Below, piece after piece: positions 32,428-40,156 of a DNA stretch of 64,000 nucleotides (positions are counted from its first letter, which is position 1; each line of letters starts with the position of its first letter). The translations under genes were made by a program, and so were the position numbers. Below the pieces are notes generated by a model, which saw only the letters and a list, made by a program, of their open reading frames with translations, searched no databases and had not been told where the DNA came from. The DNA is from Frigoribacterium sp. JB110 (GTDB lineage Bacteria > Actinomycetota > Actinomycetes > Actinomycetales > Microbacteriaceae): the NCBI RefSeq assembly GCF_900163665.1, contig NZ_FUIA01000009.1, forward strand, positions 124,001 to 188,000. The letters are read 5' to 3'.

Positions 32428-34112
32428 TTCGCGCACGCTACACCCCGGGGCCCGCGTTCCTGATCGTCGCGAAGGACACTGCCGTCCTGCTGCCGCCGAC
32501 GACGCCCGCGGAGATGCTCGACCGCGCCTGGCTCGCCCTGCACGGCGATCGCGACGAACTCGACGAGCTGCTCGGCTCTGTCGGCGACCATGTGCTGATC
32601 GCCGGCGACGTCGCTGGCGTGCGCGTGGTCGTGCGCGGCGATCGCGAGGCCGTGGTCACCGGTGGGGGCATCGAGTCGCAGACGGTGACCGGTTCCGACG
32701 GCGCGGCCGAGCTGGCGGGCGCAGAGCTGGTGTCGGTCGCGCTCGGGTGGGCGACGCCGAACCCGTCGCTGCCTCTGCTGGGGGGCGTCGTGGGCGTCGC
32801 GAGCGTCGAGATCGAGGTGGTCGCCGCCCAGGTCACAGGGGAGGCCGCGGTCGCTGGCGATGTCGCGGCCGAGGAAGCCGGCGAGACGGCAGCGGCCGAG
32901 GACGCCGGCGATGCGGCGGGCGACGGTGCGGGCATCGGCGACGAGATTCTGGATGAGACGATCCTGCCGGTCGACGTCAACGGTGACGGCGTCTACGACG
33001 ACCACGAGATGCTCGGCGCCCCGGCCGGCTCCGATGAGTCAGGCTCGCCGGACGAGACCCCCGCGCCGGATGAGGGCGCGGCACCGGATGAGACCGTCAC
33101 TCCGGATGAGCTGGGAAGCGCGGGCGGCCAACAACCGGACGACGCGAAGGCGGTCGGCGCGGAGCCGGCGGTCGACGGCGGGTCCGGAGCATCCGGATGG
33201 AGTGCCGCAGATACCGGCGTCGCGCTGACGGCGGCGGGTGCCGCCGCGGTCGGCGGGCTCGGGGCCACGGCGGGCGTGCCCGGAGCGGCCGGAGCCGTCC
33301 CAGGCGGCGGACTCGACAGCGGGAGCGAGCACGAATCGGCCGACGGCGCAGCAGCCGGGATCGGTTCGGTGGCAGGCGGCTTCGCCGAGGCGGATGCGCC
33401 GGAGGCCGCAGGAATCGGCGTCGACGGTGCGGACGGCGACGAGGTGCCGGACGGGGAAGGCCCCTCAGCGGAGGCCGCGGCAGACGCGATCGATTCGGAG
33501 CCTGCCGTGCCGGAGCAGCCGATCGTGCGCGCGCCGGAACAGGCGGCACCCGCTGCCCCGCGCGATCCGGATCCCGCTGATTCGTCGGAGCTGGGGGATC
33601 ACGACGGGAACACCGTGCTCCCGGGTGAGCTTGCGGCCATCCGGAATCAGGGCGAGCAGGACGGCGACCACGACGGCATCACGATCGCTGCGGGGGACAT
33701 CGCCGCGATGCGACGAGGAGCGCAGGCGTCGCCGCCTGCGCCGACGACCCCTGCTGGACAGGCAGCCGCCCGCCCGCCGGCGCGCGTGCGGCTGTCGACG
33801 GGCGCCGAAGTGGCGCTCGACCGGCCCGTGCTCATCGGGCGCCGGCCGCGGTCGGTGCGCTCGGTCGGTGAGGACGTGCCGCACCTGATCACGGTGGCGA
33901 GCCCGATGCACGACATCTCGCGCAACCACATCGAGATCAAGATCGAGGACGACGTGGCGATGGTCACCGATCTCGACTCCACCAACGGCACCCTGCTCTA
34001 CCGAGACGGCGACCCGCAGCGACTGCACCCGGGCGAGCGCACGATTCTGATCGAGGGCGACGCGCTCGACCTCGGTGAGGGCATCACCGTGACGTTCCAG
34101 GGGCTGCCGTGA
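32424..34112 (+). CDS. FHA domain protein with N-terminal domain and acidic linker (second of two)
   Basis: A 562-residue protein in three parts. Residues 1-140 form a folded domain of unknown type (MIRARYTPGPAFLIVAKDTA, with LLPPTTPAEMLDRAWLALHGD). Residues 140-450 are a long Ala/Gly/Glu/Asp-rich, probably disordered stretch containing EF-hand-like DVNGDGVYDDHE and two GDHDGITIAAG-type repeats (ELGDHDGNTVLPGELAAIR, EQDGDHDGITIAAGDIAAMR) that look like kinase-site mimics. Residues 455-560 are an FHA domain with LIGRRP, ISRNHIEIK and DSTNGTLLY. ATGA/GTGA overlaps place it between the phosphatase and the kinase. The two GDHDG repeats with conserved Thr are probable phospho-acceptors. Confidence 0.88.
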   Translation: MIRARYTPGPAFLIVAKDTAVLLPPTTPAEMLDRAWLALHGDRDELDELLGSVGDHVLIAGDVAGVRVVVRGDREAVVTGGGIESQTVTGSDGAAELAGAELVSVALGWATPNPSLPLLGGVVGVASVEIEVVAAQVTGEAAVAGDVAAEEAGETAAAEDAGDAAGDGAGIGDEILDETILPVDVNGDGVYDDHEMLGAPAGSDESGSPDETPAPDEGAAPDETVTPDELGSAGGQQPDDAKAVGAEPAVDGGSGASGWSAADTGVALTAAGAAAVGGLGATAGVPGAAGAVPGGGLDSGSEHESADGAAAGIGSVAGGFAEADAPEAAGIGVDGADGDEVPDGEGPSAEAAADAIDSEPAVPEQPIVRAPEQAAPAAPRDPDPADSSELGDHDGNTVLPGELAAIRNQGEQDGDHDGITIAAGDIAAMRRGAQASPPAPTTPAGQAAARPPARVRLSTGAEVALDRPVLIGRRPRSVRSVGEDVPHLITVASPMHDISRNHIEIKIEDDVAMVTDLDSTNGTLLYRDGDPQRLHPGERTILIEGDALDLGEGITVTFQGLP

Positions 34113-35824
34113 CCAAACGGCCGCCCGCCGCCCCTCCCCAGCTGCCAGGCTTCGAGTACATCCGGCTGCTGGGATCGGGCGGGTTCGCCGACGTGTTCCT
34201 GTACGAGCAGCAGATGCCCAAGCGCCGCGTCGCGGTGAAGGTGCTGCTGCCGGATCGGCTGGAATCGGCCGGTCAGCAGTTCGCCAGCGAGGCGAACGTG
34301 ATGGCGATGCTGTCGAATCATCCGGCGATCGTGACGATTCTGCAGGCCGGGATGAGCGCCGATCAGCGCCCCTACATCGTGATGGAGCACTGTCCGCGCC
34401 CGAACCTGCAGCTGCGCTACCGGCGCGCGCCGTTCTCGGTCGCTGAGACGCTGCGCACGGCGATCCCGGTGATCGCGGCGGTGGAGACAGCGCACCGGAT
34501 GGGCGTGCTGCATCGCGACATCAAGCCAGCCAACGTGCTGGTCACCGAATACAACCGGCCGGCGCTGACCGACTTCGGCATCGCGTCGAACGCGGGCTCC
34601 GCGGAGGCGGCGGCCGGCATGTCGATTCCGTGGTCGCCGCCGGAATCGTTCGCCGTGCCGCCGCGGAACGGGCCGGAGACCGACGTCTATCAGCTGGCTG
34701 CCACCGTGTACACGCTGCTGGCGGGGCGGGCACCGTTCGAGATTCCCGGCCAGCGCAACTCGAGCGCCGAACTGATCGACCGCGCCGAGCGGATGCCGGT
34801 GCGCCGCATCGACCGCCCGGACGTGCCGCCGTCGCTCGAGGCAGCACTGGTGCGCGCGATGGCGAAGCGGCCGGAGGACCGATTCCCGACGGCCGTGGCG
34901 TTCGCCAGGGCGCTGCAGAAGGTGCAGATCGAGCTGGAGCACTCCGTGACTCCGATCGACATCCTCGATGATGCACCCACAGAGGAGCTCGACGACGAGA
35001 ACGACGGCCTCACCAGGGTGAGGGCCGTGATGAACATCGAGCCGGATGTCGAGGGCACGCGGCCGTCGGCGGCGACGGCGGAGGTCGCGGGGCCGATCGA
35101 CGACGCGACCGTGGTGCGCAGACCAGGCGCGGAGCCCGTGGGGGACGCGCGGACGGCCGGCACGAGCCCCGAGCAGCAGGGGACCGGTGCGGGCATCGGA
35201 GGTTCGTACGGCCAGAACGGCGCACTCGCCGCGAGCATCTGGACCGGAGGGGTCGACGATCTCGACGACGCCACGATCCCGTCGCCGAGCGTCGGAGGAT
35301 CCGTGCCGACCTTCGCCGCGCAGGTCGGCGCTGCGGCGGCATCGGCGCCGGGCGGAGCGACCCACGCGCCGGGAATCCGGGGCTTCCAGAGCGCACCTGC
35401 GGCGGGCTCGGCGAAGAAGCGCGGCCGGCCGGTGTGGCCGTGGGTCCTCGGCGGCGCGGTCCTGGCCGCGGGCCTGGTATCCGTTGCCGTGTTCGCCCTG
35501 CCCGCACTGCTCGGCGATGAGCCGCCCGAGGCCGACCCGACGGTTCAGCCGCAGGACCCGGTCACCGAGACCCCGCCGGCCGTGGCGGAGCTGAGCGCCG
35601 AGATCGACGGCGACGAAGCGACCTTCTCGTGGAGCAACCCCGATCCGCAGGACGGCGACTCGTACCAGTGGGGCATCGACGAGCCGGGATCCCCCATCGA
35701 GTTCCACGACACCCGCGAGGCCTCGGTCACCGTCCCCGCCGACCCCGTGCCCACCTGCATCGAGGTCTACCTCGTCCGCGCGGATGGGGTTGCCTCACCC
35801 GCCGCCACCACCTGCGCCAGCTGA
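34109..35824 (+). CDS. Transmembrane Ser/Thr protein kinase (PknB-like)
   Basis: A 571-residue Hanks-type kinase. The kinase domain (about 15-280) has the glycine loop LGSGGFADVFL, catalytic Lys44 in VAVKVLL, HRDIKPAN at 135-142, DFGIAS and a PPESF block. A linker rich in Thr and Asp follows, then a membrane span at about 447-469 and a 100-residue extracellular FN3-like domain (VAELSAEIDGDEATFSWSNP) rather than PASTA repeats. The outside domain resembles the FN3 modules of the giant surface protein in the same cluster, so it may sense that protein or a shared ligand. Last gene of the operon, overlapping the FHA gene by 4 bases. Confidence 0.95.
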   Translation: MTKRPPAAPPQLPGFEYIRLLGSGGFADVFLYEQQMPKRRVAVKVLLPDRLESAGQQFASEANVMAMLSNHPAIVTILQAGMSADQRPYIVMEHCPRPNLQLRYRRAPFSVAETLRTAIPVIAAVETAHRMGVLHRDIKPANVLVTEYNRPALTDFGIASNAGSAEAAAGMSIPWSPPESFAVPPRNGPETDVYQLAATVYTLLAGRAPFEIPGQRNSSAELIDRAERMPVRRIDRPDVPPSLEAALVRAMAKRPEDRFPTAVAFARALQKVQIELEHSVTPIDILDDAPTEELDDENDGLTRVRAVMNIEPDVEGTRPSAATAEVAGPIDDATVVRRPGAEPVGDARTAGTSPEQQGTGAGIGGSYGQNGALAASIWTGGVDDLDDATIPSPSVGGSVPTFAAQVGAAAASAPGGATHAPGIRGFQSAPAAGSAKKRGRPVWPWVLGGAVLAAGLVSVAVFALPALLGDEPPEADPTVQPQDPVTETPPAVAELSAEIDGDEATFSWSNPDPQDGDSYQWGIDEPGSPIEFHDTREASVTVPADPVPTCIEVYLVRADGVASPAATTCAS

Positions 35825-35835
35825 CCTGCCGGGCC

Positions 35836-36107
35836 CCGGGCACGCACATCGCGGCGTTGTCGTCCGTCGCCGACCTGGTGGTCGACTCCGTCCTCCGCCT
35901 TGCGCTGCACGCGCCCGGAACCCGGCACGCGCGCTGCGGTGTTGTCGTCCGTCGTTGACCTGGTGGTCGACTCCGTCCTCCGCCTTGCGCTGCACGCGCC
36001 CGGAACCCGGCACGCGCGCTGCGGTGTTGTCGTCCGTCGTTGACCTGGTGGTCGACTCCGTCCTCCGCTTTGCGCTGCACGCGCCCGGAGCCCGGCGCGC
36101 GCTGCGG
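35836..36107 (+). repeat. 85-bp tandem repeat, about three copies
   Basis: The block containing GGTGGTCGACTCCGTCCTCC recurs at exactly 85-bp spacing (GTCGACTCCG at 35881, 35966 and 36051) with few changes between copies. The third copy is slightly diverged (GCTTTGCGC, GCGCGCTGCG). It fills the gap between the kinase gene and the convergent resolvase-like gene. The period is not a multiple of three and no conserved protein is encoded. It could form a terminator array or be a recombination site. Confidence 0.9.
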
Positions 36108-36111
36108 GCGG

Positions 36112-36549
36112 CTACGCGCTCTCGAGGTGGCGGGACTTGTGGCCGAGCACCTTGACCATGATGCCGTGCCGGCGGAGGGCGGCGACCGTGCGCGCGCCCT
36201 CTGACGCATCGCGACCGAGCGAGCGCAGGTCGGCGACGACGAGCACGTCACCGGATGTCAGGGTGTTGAACAGGCGGTCCAGCCTCGTCTCCCACGACTC
36301 CAGGATGTCGGGGGCCGGGTGGCGGAAGCCGTCGATCGGCACGCCGAAGCGCGTCAGTTCGGTGCGCTGCTCGACCACGGATGGCAGGTCGTCGCGCGCG
36401 ACGACGAGACCCACCAGGCGCGCGCCCTCGGGCTTGGCCTGCCACCAGTCGCGATCGCGCTGGAGCTCCTCGAAGCACTTCGGGCACTCCGCCGCCTCAT
36501 GCGGCAGGCTCAGCGGACTCGTCTCTGCTGCATCTGGCACGCTGGCCAC
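36112..36549 (-). CDS. Degenerate serine-recombinase-like protein
   Basis: A 145-residue protein. An N-terminal ECPKCFEEL gives one CxxC pair. Residues 40-140 resemble the catalytic domain of resolvases: VEQRTELTRFGV and especially SGDVLVVADLRSLGRDASEGARTVAALRRHGI, matching the GDxLxVxxLDRLGR block. The catalytic Ser motif (YARVS) is replaced by LVVARDD, and the first Arg of DRLGR is Ser, so recombination is unlikely. There is no C-terminal DNA-binding domain. It probably has a non-catalytic role. Its 3' end touches the 85-bp tandem repeats. The assignment is by motif only. Confidence 0.65.
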   Translation of the reverse strand: MASVPDAAETSPLSLPHEAAECPKCFEELQRDRDWWQAKPEGARLVGLVVARDDLPSVVEQRTELTRFGVPIDGFRHPAPDILESWETRLDRLFNTLTSGDVLVVADLRSLGRDASEGARTVAALRRHGIMVKVLGHKSRHLESA

Positions 36550-36614
36550 CTTCCGTCACTGCCCATTCTGCCGTGAAACAGGCGCCGAGGGGAACACCCG
36601 GTGCCCCACACGCG

Positions 36615-36671
36615 CGAAACGACCGCTGGTTCCGGATGTCGGACATCCGGAACCAGCGGCCGTCTCGTTTC
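36615..36671 (-). terminator. Long perfect hairpin downstream of mycoredoxin gene
   Basis: An 18-bp perfect stem (36623-36640 with 36642-36659, CCGCTGGTTCCGGATGTC and complement) is extended by an 8-bp outer arm (CGAAACGA 36615-36622 with TCGTTTCG 36664-36671). It begins just past the stop codon of the glutaredoxin-like gene and ends transcription leftward. The symmetric TTTCG/CGAAA arms suit termination in both directions. Confidence 0.8.
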
Positions 36672-36674
36672 GGC

Positions 36675-36932
36675 TCAGATGAGCGAGAGCTCCTTGAGCT
36701 TCGTCTCGACGTCGGCGTTGGTCGGCTCGACGTGGTGCGAGCTGTCGGGGTACACCACCACGGGGATCTGCGTGCGGCCCGAGATCTCCTTCGCCACGTC
36801 AGCGGCGGAAGCGTCTGCCTCCAGGTCGATGTACTCGTAGTCGAGGCCGAGCTCGTCGAGCTGCGCCTTGGTGCGGCGGCAGTCGCGGCACCACTCGGCA
36901 CCGAACATCCGGATCTGCGAGGAAGTCGTCAT
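36675..36932 (-). CDS. Mycoredoxin/glutaredoxin-like thiol-disulfide oxidoreductase
   Basis: An 85-residue single-domain thioredoxin-fold protein. The active site is the CxxC in FGAEWCRDCRRTKAQL; the cis-Pro loop is QIPVVVYPD. Actinobacterial mycoredoxins reduce mycothiol mixed disulfides, and this protein has their length and fold, although its CRDC active site differs from the CGYC of mycobacterial Mrx1. It is a single gene ending at a strong hairpin. Confidence 0.88.
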   Translation of the reverse strand: MTTSSQIRMFGAEWCRDCRRTKAQLDELGLDYEYIDLEADASAADVAKEISGRTQIPVVVYPDSSHHVEPTNADVETKLKELSLI

Positions 36933-36958
36933 GACTCCAGGCTACCCGCGTTCGCCTG

Positions 36959-37118
36959 GGGCGTGTCTCATAATTCGCGACCTACTGCGCTGGGTGCTGT
37001 GCACCGGCTCGCGTCGTTCTCGTCGGTCGACGATGCTACGGCATCGCCTCCCTCCTCGGCCTAGCGATCCGGCACACATCACCCATGCTCGCTACGGCCG
37101 GAATTATGAGACACGCCC
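36959..37118. repeat. MITE-like 160-bp unit with perfect 18-bp terminal inverted repeats
   Basis: GGGCGTGTCTCATAATTC (36959-36976) is exactly repeated in inverse at 37101-37118. The 124-bp interior has no gene. The right arm and adjoining bases encode the last 13 residues (GVSHNSGRSEHG and stop) of the large membrane protein, so the unit probably inserted into or next to its 3' end. I see no clear target duplication. The arms are more AT-rich than the surroundings. Confidence 0.7.
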
Positions 37119-39295
37119 TTGGCGGGCGCTCGGAAGCGGAACCATGCCCATACCCCGACGGACACCACGCCGAACGCGCCGAATGCGGCGAGCCACAGCA
37201 GTGATGTGCCGGCGGACTCCTGCCACGAGTCGGGCAGCGGAAGCACGAGCAGCACGAACAGCACGAGGGCGATCGCGTAGACGAGCGCCCAGACGCGCTT
37301 GGACCAGAGGAAGATGTCTCGACCGCTCATGAACGTCACAGGCAGCAGCACGACCACCATGGAGCCGATGCCTCCGGCCGCGACGGCGGTGAGCAGTTCC
37401 CGCAGGAACTCGCCCCAGAAGCCCGACAGCGCGTCGCCGATCACCGCGTACAGCAGCCAGGCGACCACGCCGGCCACGATGAAGCCGCCGCACAGGATCA
37501 GTGCGAGCACACCCGCTTGGCTCTTCTTCACGGCCGCGGTCACGATCGACATCGCGAGGATGCCGAAGAGGATTCCCGGATGCATGTCGAAGATGCGGGA
37601 GGCGAGCACGCCGACGGCGCCGATCAGCAGGAACCCCGGCATCAGCAGCACGCGCGTGGGCAGCCCCATGCGGCCAGCCGCCCATCGGCCGGACAGCACG
37701 GCCAGCACATTCATCAGCGTCATCGAGCAGATCAGTGCGAGGAACAGACGCAGCGAGGCACCCGGGGTAGGAGGCGCGGGGTCGGCGAACGAAGCGATCA
37801 GCGCACCCGCCAGGATGATCGCGGGTGCCACGAGCACACGCCAGCGGGGGGAGCGGCGTGCACGCCACGCCGTCCACCTGCGGCGCAGGGCCGCGGGGAG
37901 GAACGCGAGTCTGGTGTAGTTCTGACGCAGCGTGCCGTACAGCAGCTCGGACGGAATCGCGACGAGGAACAGGAACCCGATCGCGGTGGCGATCGCAGGG
38001 ACCACGACGCCGATCGGCTTCGCGAGGATGTCGTGGAGCGTCGGCAGGCCGTGTCCGTACTCTGTCGGCTCATCCGACGCGGACATCGGCGGGGCCGTCG
38101 TTGCGGCATCCGCCGCCGCCGGTGACGTGTCGTCGGATGAGGGCGACTCCTCGCCTGCGTCATCCGGATTCTGCTCGGTTGGGGCGTCCTGCGTCGTCTC
38201 CTCGTCGCCGTCGGCATCGAGGGGCGGATCCTGCGCGGGATCGTCGTCGTTCGATGCGAGGTCCGGGTCAGGTTCGTCGAGTGTGGGCGCGTCGGGCTCG
38301 TCGGTCGGGCCGGACGGCGGCGTGGGCTCCGCGTCGGGCTGAGCGGTGGGGTCGGGCTCTGACTCGGACGGTGGGTCCTGCTCGGGGTCGGGCTCGGCCG
38401 GTGGGTCGGGCTCGGGGTCGGGTTCGGCTGGCGGGTCTGGGTCGGGATCGGGTTCGGCTGGCGGATCCGGATCCGGATCCGGCTCAGGGTCCGTCACGGG
38501 GATTCGCTCCACGACGGCCCAGCGGTACCCCGAGTTGACCAGGAACGGGCTGTCGGCCGAGATCGGCACCTGGCGCGCGCTGATGAGGTGCGTGTCCACC
38601 GTGTTATCCGGGAGCGTCAGCTCGCACGACCACTCGCGAGCGCCAGGCGTCAGGTCGACGCACAGCGGCTCCCCGCCGTCGTCGCTGTCCCGATCGAGCC
38701 GGCCGTCGTGCACGGTGATGCCGAGGCCGGGCTCCTTCGTGCCGGACACCGTCAGGGTGCCGGTGTCCGTTTCGAACTCCGGGTAGCGCATCTCTGCGCC
38801 GCCGGAGTCGGTGTACTCGGGCGGAGCGAGGATCATCACGTCGGGGTACGCCGCAACGGCGGTCGGCTGGCCGGGGTCCGCCGCGTCGTGGTTCGTGGTC
38901 AGACGCGCTTCGACGGCGATCGCCGTGGGCAGCGTCGAGGAGAACGTGTTGTCGGAGCAGAGCACATAGGTGGTCGGGTCGCCGCCCCACTCGGTTTCCG
39001 TTTCGGAGCAGATCGACTGCTCCGCACCGCCGGGCAGTATGGCGACGACTTCGAAGAGGATGGGGAAGTCACCCTCGGCGACCTCGGCGGTCGCGGAGAA
39101 GCTCAGCTCGGCGTCGGCATCGACATCGTTCGGGAGCAGATAGGTGCCGGTGCCGTCCGGCGACGGCACGTCGATGTAAGGGACAGCGCCCGGCGTGATC
39201 CCTGCAGCACTGGCCGGTGCAGACATCGTCAGCGCCGCGCCCACGGCGATCGCCGCGGCGACGACCAAGCGCCCCCATCGTCTCCGAACCGACAT
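37079..39295 (-). CDS. Large exported protein with Pro/Asp/Glu stalk and C-terminal membrane domain; function unknown
   Basis: A 738-residue protein; AGAGGA lies upstream of ATG 39295. A signal peptide (VVAAAIAVGAALTMSAPASAAG) is followed by an Ig-like extracellular region (residues about 30-260, with Cys pairs such as ICSETE and VLCSDN), then an acidic Pro-rich stalk of EPDPEPDPPA-type repeats (about 265-440) and, from about 475, seven or eight membrane spans. The last residues come from the inverted-repeat unit at 36959-37118. I do not recognise the family. The layout, outside domain plus stalk plus polytopic membrane domain, suggests a receptor or transporter. A divergent TetR gene probably controls it. 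Confidence 0.85.
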   Translation of the reverse strand: MSVRRRWGRLVVAAAIAVGAALTMSAPASAAGITPGAVPYIDVPSPDGTGTYLLPNDVDADAELSFSATAEVAEGDFPILFEVVAILPGGAEQSICSETETEWGGDPTTYVLCSDNTFSSTLPTAIAVEARLTTNHDAADPGQPTAVAAYPDVMILAPPEYTDSGGAEMRYPEFETDTGTLTVSGTKEPGLGITVHDGRLDRDSDDGGEPLCVDLTPGAREWSCELTLPDNTVDTHLISARQVPISADSPFLVNSGYRWAVVERIPVTDPEPDPDPDPPAEPDPDPDPPAEPDPEPDPPAEPDPEQDPPSESEPDPTAQPDAEPTPPSGPTDEPDAPTLDEPDPDLASNDDDPAQDPPLDADGDEETTQDAPTEQNPDDAGEESPSSDDTSPAAADAATTAPPMSASDEPTEYGHGLPTLHDILAKPIGVVVPAIATAIGFLFLVAIPSELLYGTLRQNYTRLAFLPAALRRRWTAWRARRSPRWRVLVAPAIILAGALIASFADPAPPTPGASLRLFLALICSMTLMNVLAVLSGRWAAGRMGLPTRVLLMPGFLLIGAVGVLASRIFDMHPGILFGILAMSIVTAAVKKSQAGVLALILCGGFIVAGVVAWLLYAVIGDALSGFWGEFLRELLTAVAAGGIGSMVVVLLPVTFMSGRDIFLWSKRVWALVYAIALVLFVLLVLPLPDSWQESAGTSLLWLAAFGAFGVVSVGVWAWFRFRAPAKGVSHNSGRSEHG

Positions 39296-39313
39296 CCTGA
39301 TCCTCTCTGAAAA

Positions 39314-39344
39314 CGGACTCTCTGTCCGGTAAGCTACTGTACCG
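39314..39344. promoter_or_regulatory. Overlapping palindromes between divergent genes: TetR operator candidate
   Basis: CGGAC-TCTCT-GTCCG (39314-39328) overlaps CGGTA-AGCTACTG-TACCG (39327-39344). Both lie in the 81-base gap between the divergent membrane-protein and TetR genes, where a TetR regulator normally binds to repress both. Confidence 0.55.
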
Positions 39345-39376
39345 AGATCCTGGTGTGCAGGAAAGGGGAGGCTCGA

Positions 39377-40099
39377 ATGCCGGATGAGCGTGCGCGGGCA
39401 CGCCATGCGCAAGCCCCGGGAACACGCGGGGAGCAGTGGCATAGTGGGGTGGTGCCGAACCAGGGAAGAGCGCAGCGCCGCGACGCTGCGGAGAATCGCG
39501 AACGCATTCTCGACCGTGCAGAAGAGCTGTTCCAGGAGGAAGGGCTCGAGATCGGCTTCCACCGCATCGCAGACGACGTGGGCGTCGGCGTCGGCACCGT
39601 CTACCGGCACTTCCCCGACCGCGGCACGCTGTTCCTCGCGATCTACCGGCGCAATCAGGCCAGGCTCGACGAGGCGGGAGAGGAGATGCTCGAGGCCGAG
39701 CCCGGCATGCCGCGACTGCTCTCCTTCATGGACGGCGCCATCCGGCTGGCCGTGCACAAGCCGGTGTCGCGCCGGATCTCGGCCAGAGTGTCGAGGCTGT
39801 ATCCGGAAGAGCTGCGGATGGGCAGATGGGCCGCCGAGGTCGCGGAGTCCGTGGCAGTCGCCAAGTCCTCCGGCGACATCCGGGACGATGCCGAGGTCGG
39901 AGACATCGCCATGCTCGCAACGATGGTCGCGGACCTCGCCACGGTCGCCGAACCGCAGCGCTCCCGCCTGATCCCCCGGATGCGCGCCTACGTGCTCGAT
40001 GCGCTCCGCCCCGAGGGCGCGGCCCGCCCGCCGCTGCCGTCGGAGCCGATGACCCCAGACGACCTCACCGGACTGGCGCACCAGGGCGATCGCGACTGA
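39377..40099 (+). CDS. TetR/AcrR-family transcriptional regulator
   Basis: A 240-residue regulator. AAGGGGAGG (39363-39371) fixes the start at ATG 39377. A 35-residue basic extension precedes the HTH: ENRERILDRAEELFQEEGLEIGFHRIADDVGVGVGTVYRHFPDRGTLF is the classic TetR DNA-binding domain. The C-terminal ligand domain is variable. It is divergent from the large membrane-protein gene with two palindromes between them, so it likely regulates that gene and itself. Confidence 0.93.
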   Translation: MPDERARARHAQAPGTRGEQWHSGVVPNQGRAQRRDAAENRERILDRAEELFQEEGLEIGFHRIADDVGVGVGTVYRHFPDRGTLFLAIYRRNQARLDEAGEEMLEAEPGMPRLLSFMDGAIRLAVHKPVSRRISARVSRLYPEELRMGRWAAEVAESVAVAKSSGDIRDDAEVGDIAMLATMVADLATVAEPQRSRLIPRMRAYVLDALRPEGAARPPLPSEPMTPDDLTGLAHQGDRD

Positions 40100-40156
40100 A
40101 CCGACGGTGCTCGGCCCGGCCAGCACCGCCTCAGCGACCCGTGCGAACATGGGCGG

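Noticed and set aside
35836..36107. CRISPR array
   Set aside because: The repeats are contiguous 85-bp units with no unique spacers and no cas genes nearby. The PGT and GAGTCTAAA repeats also lack spacers.
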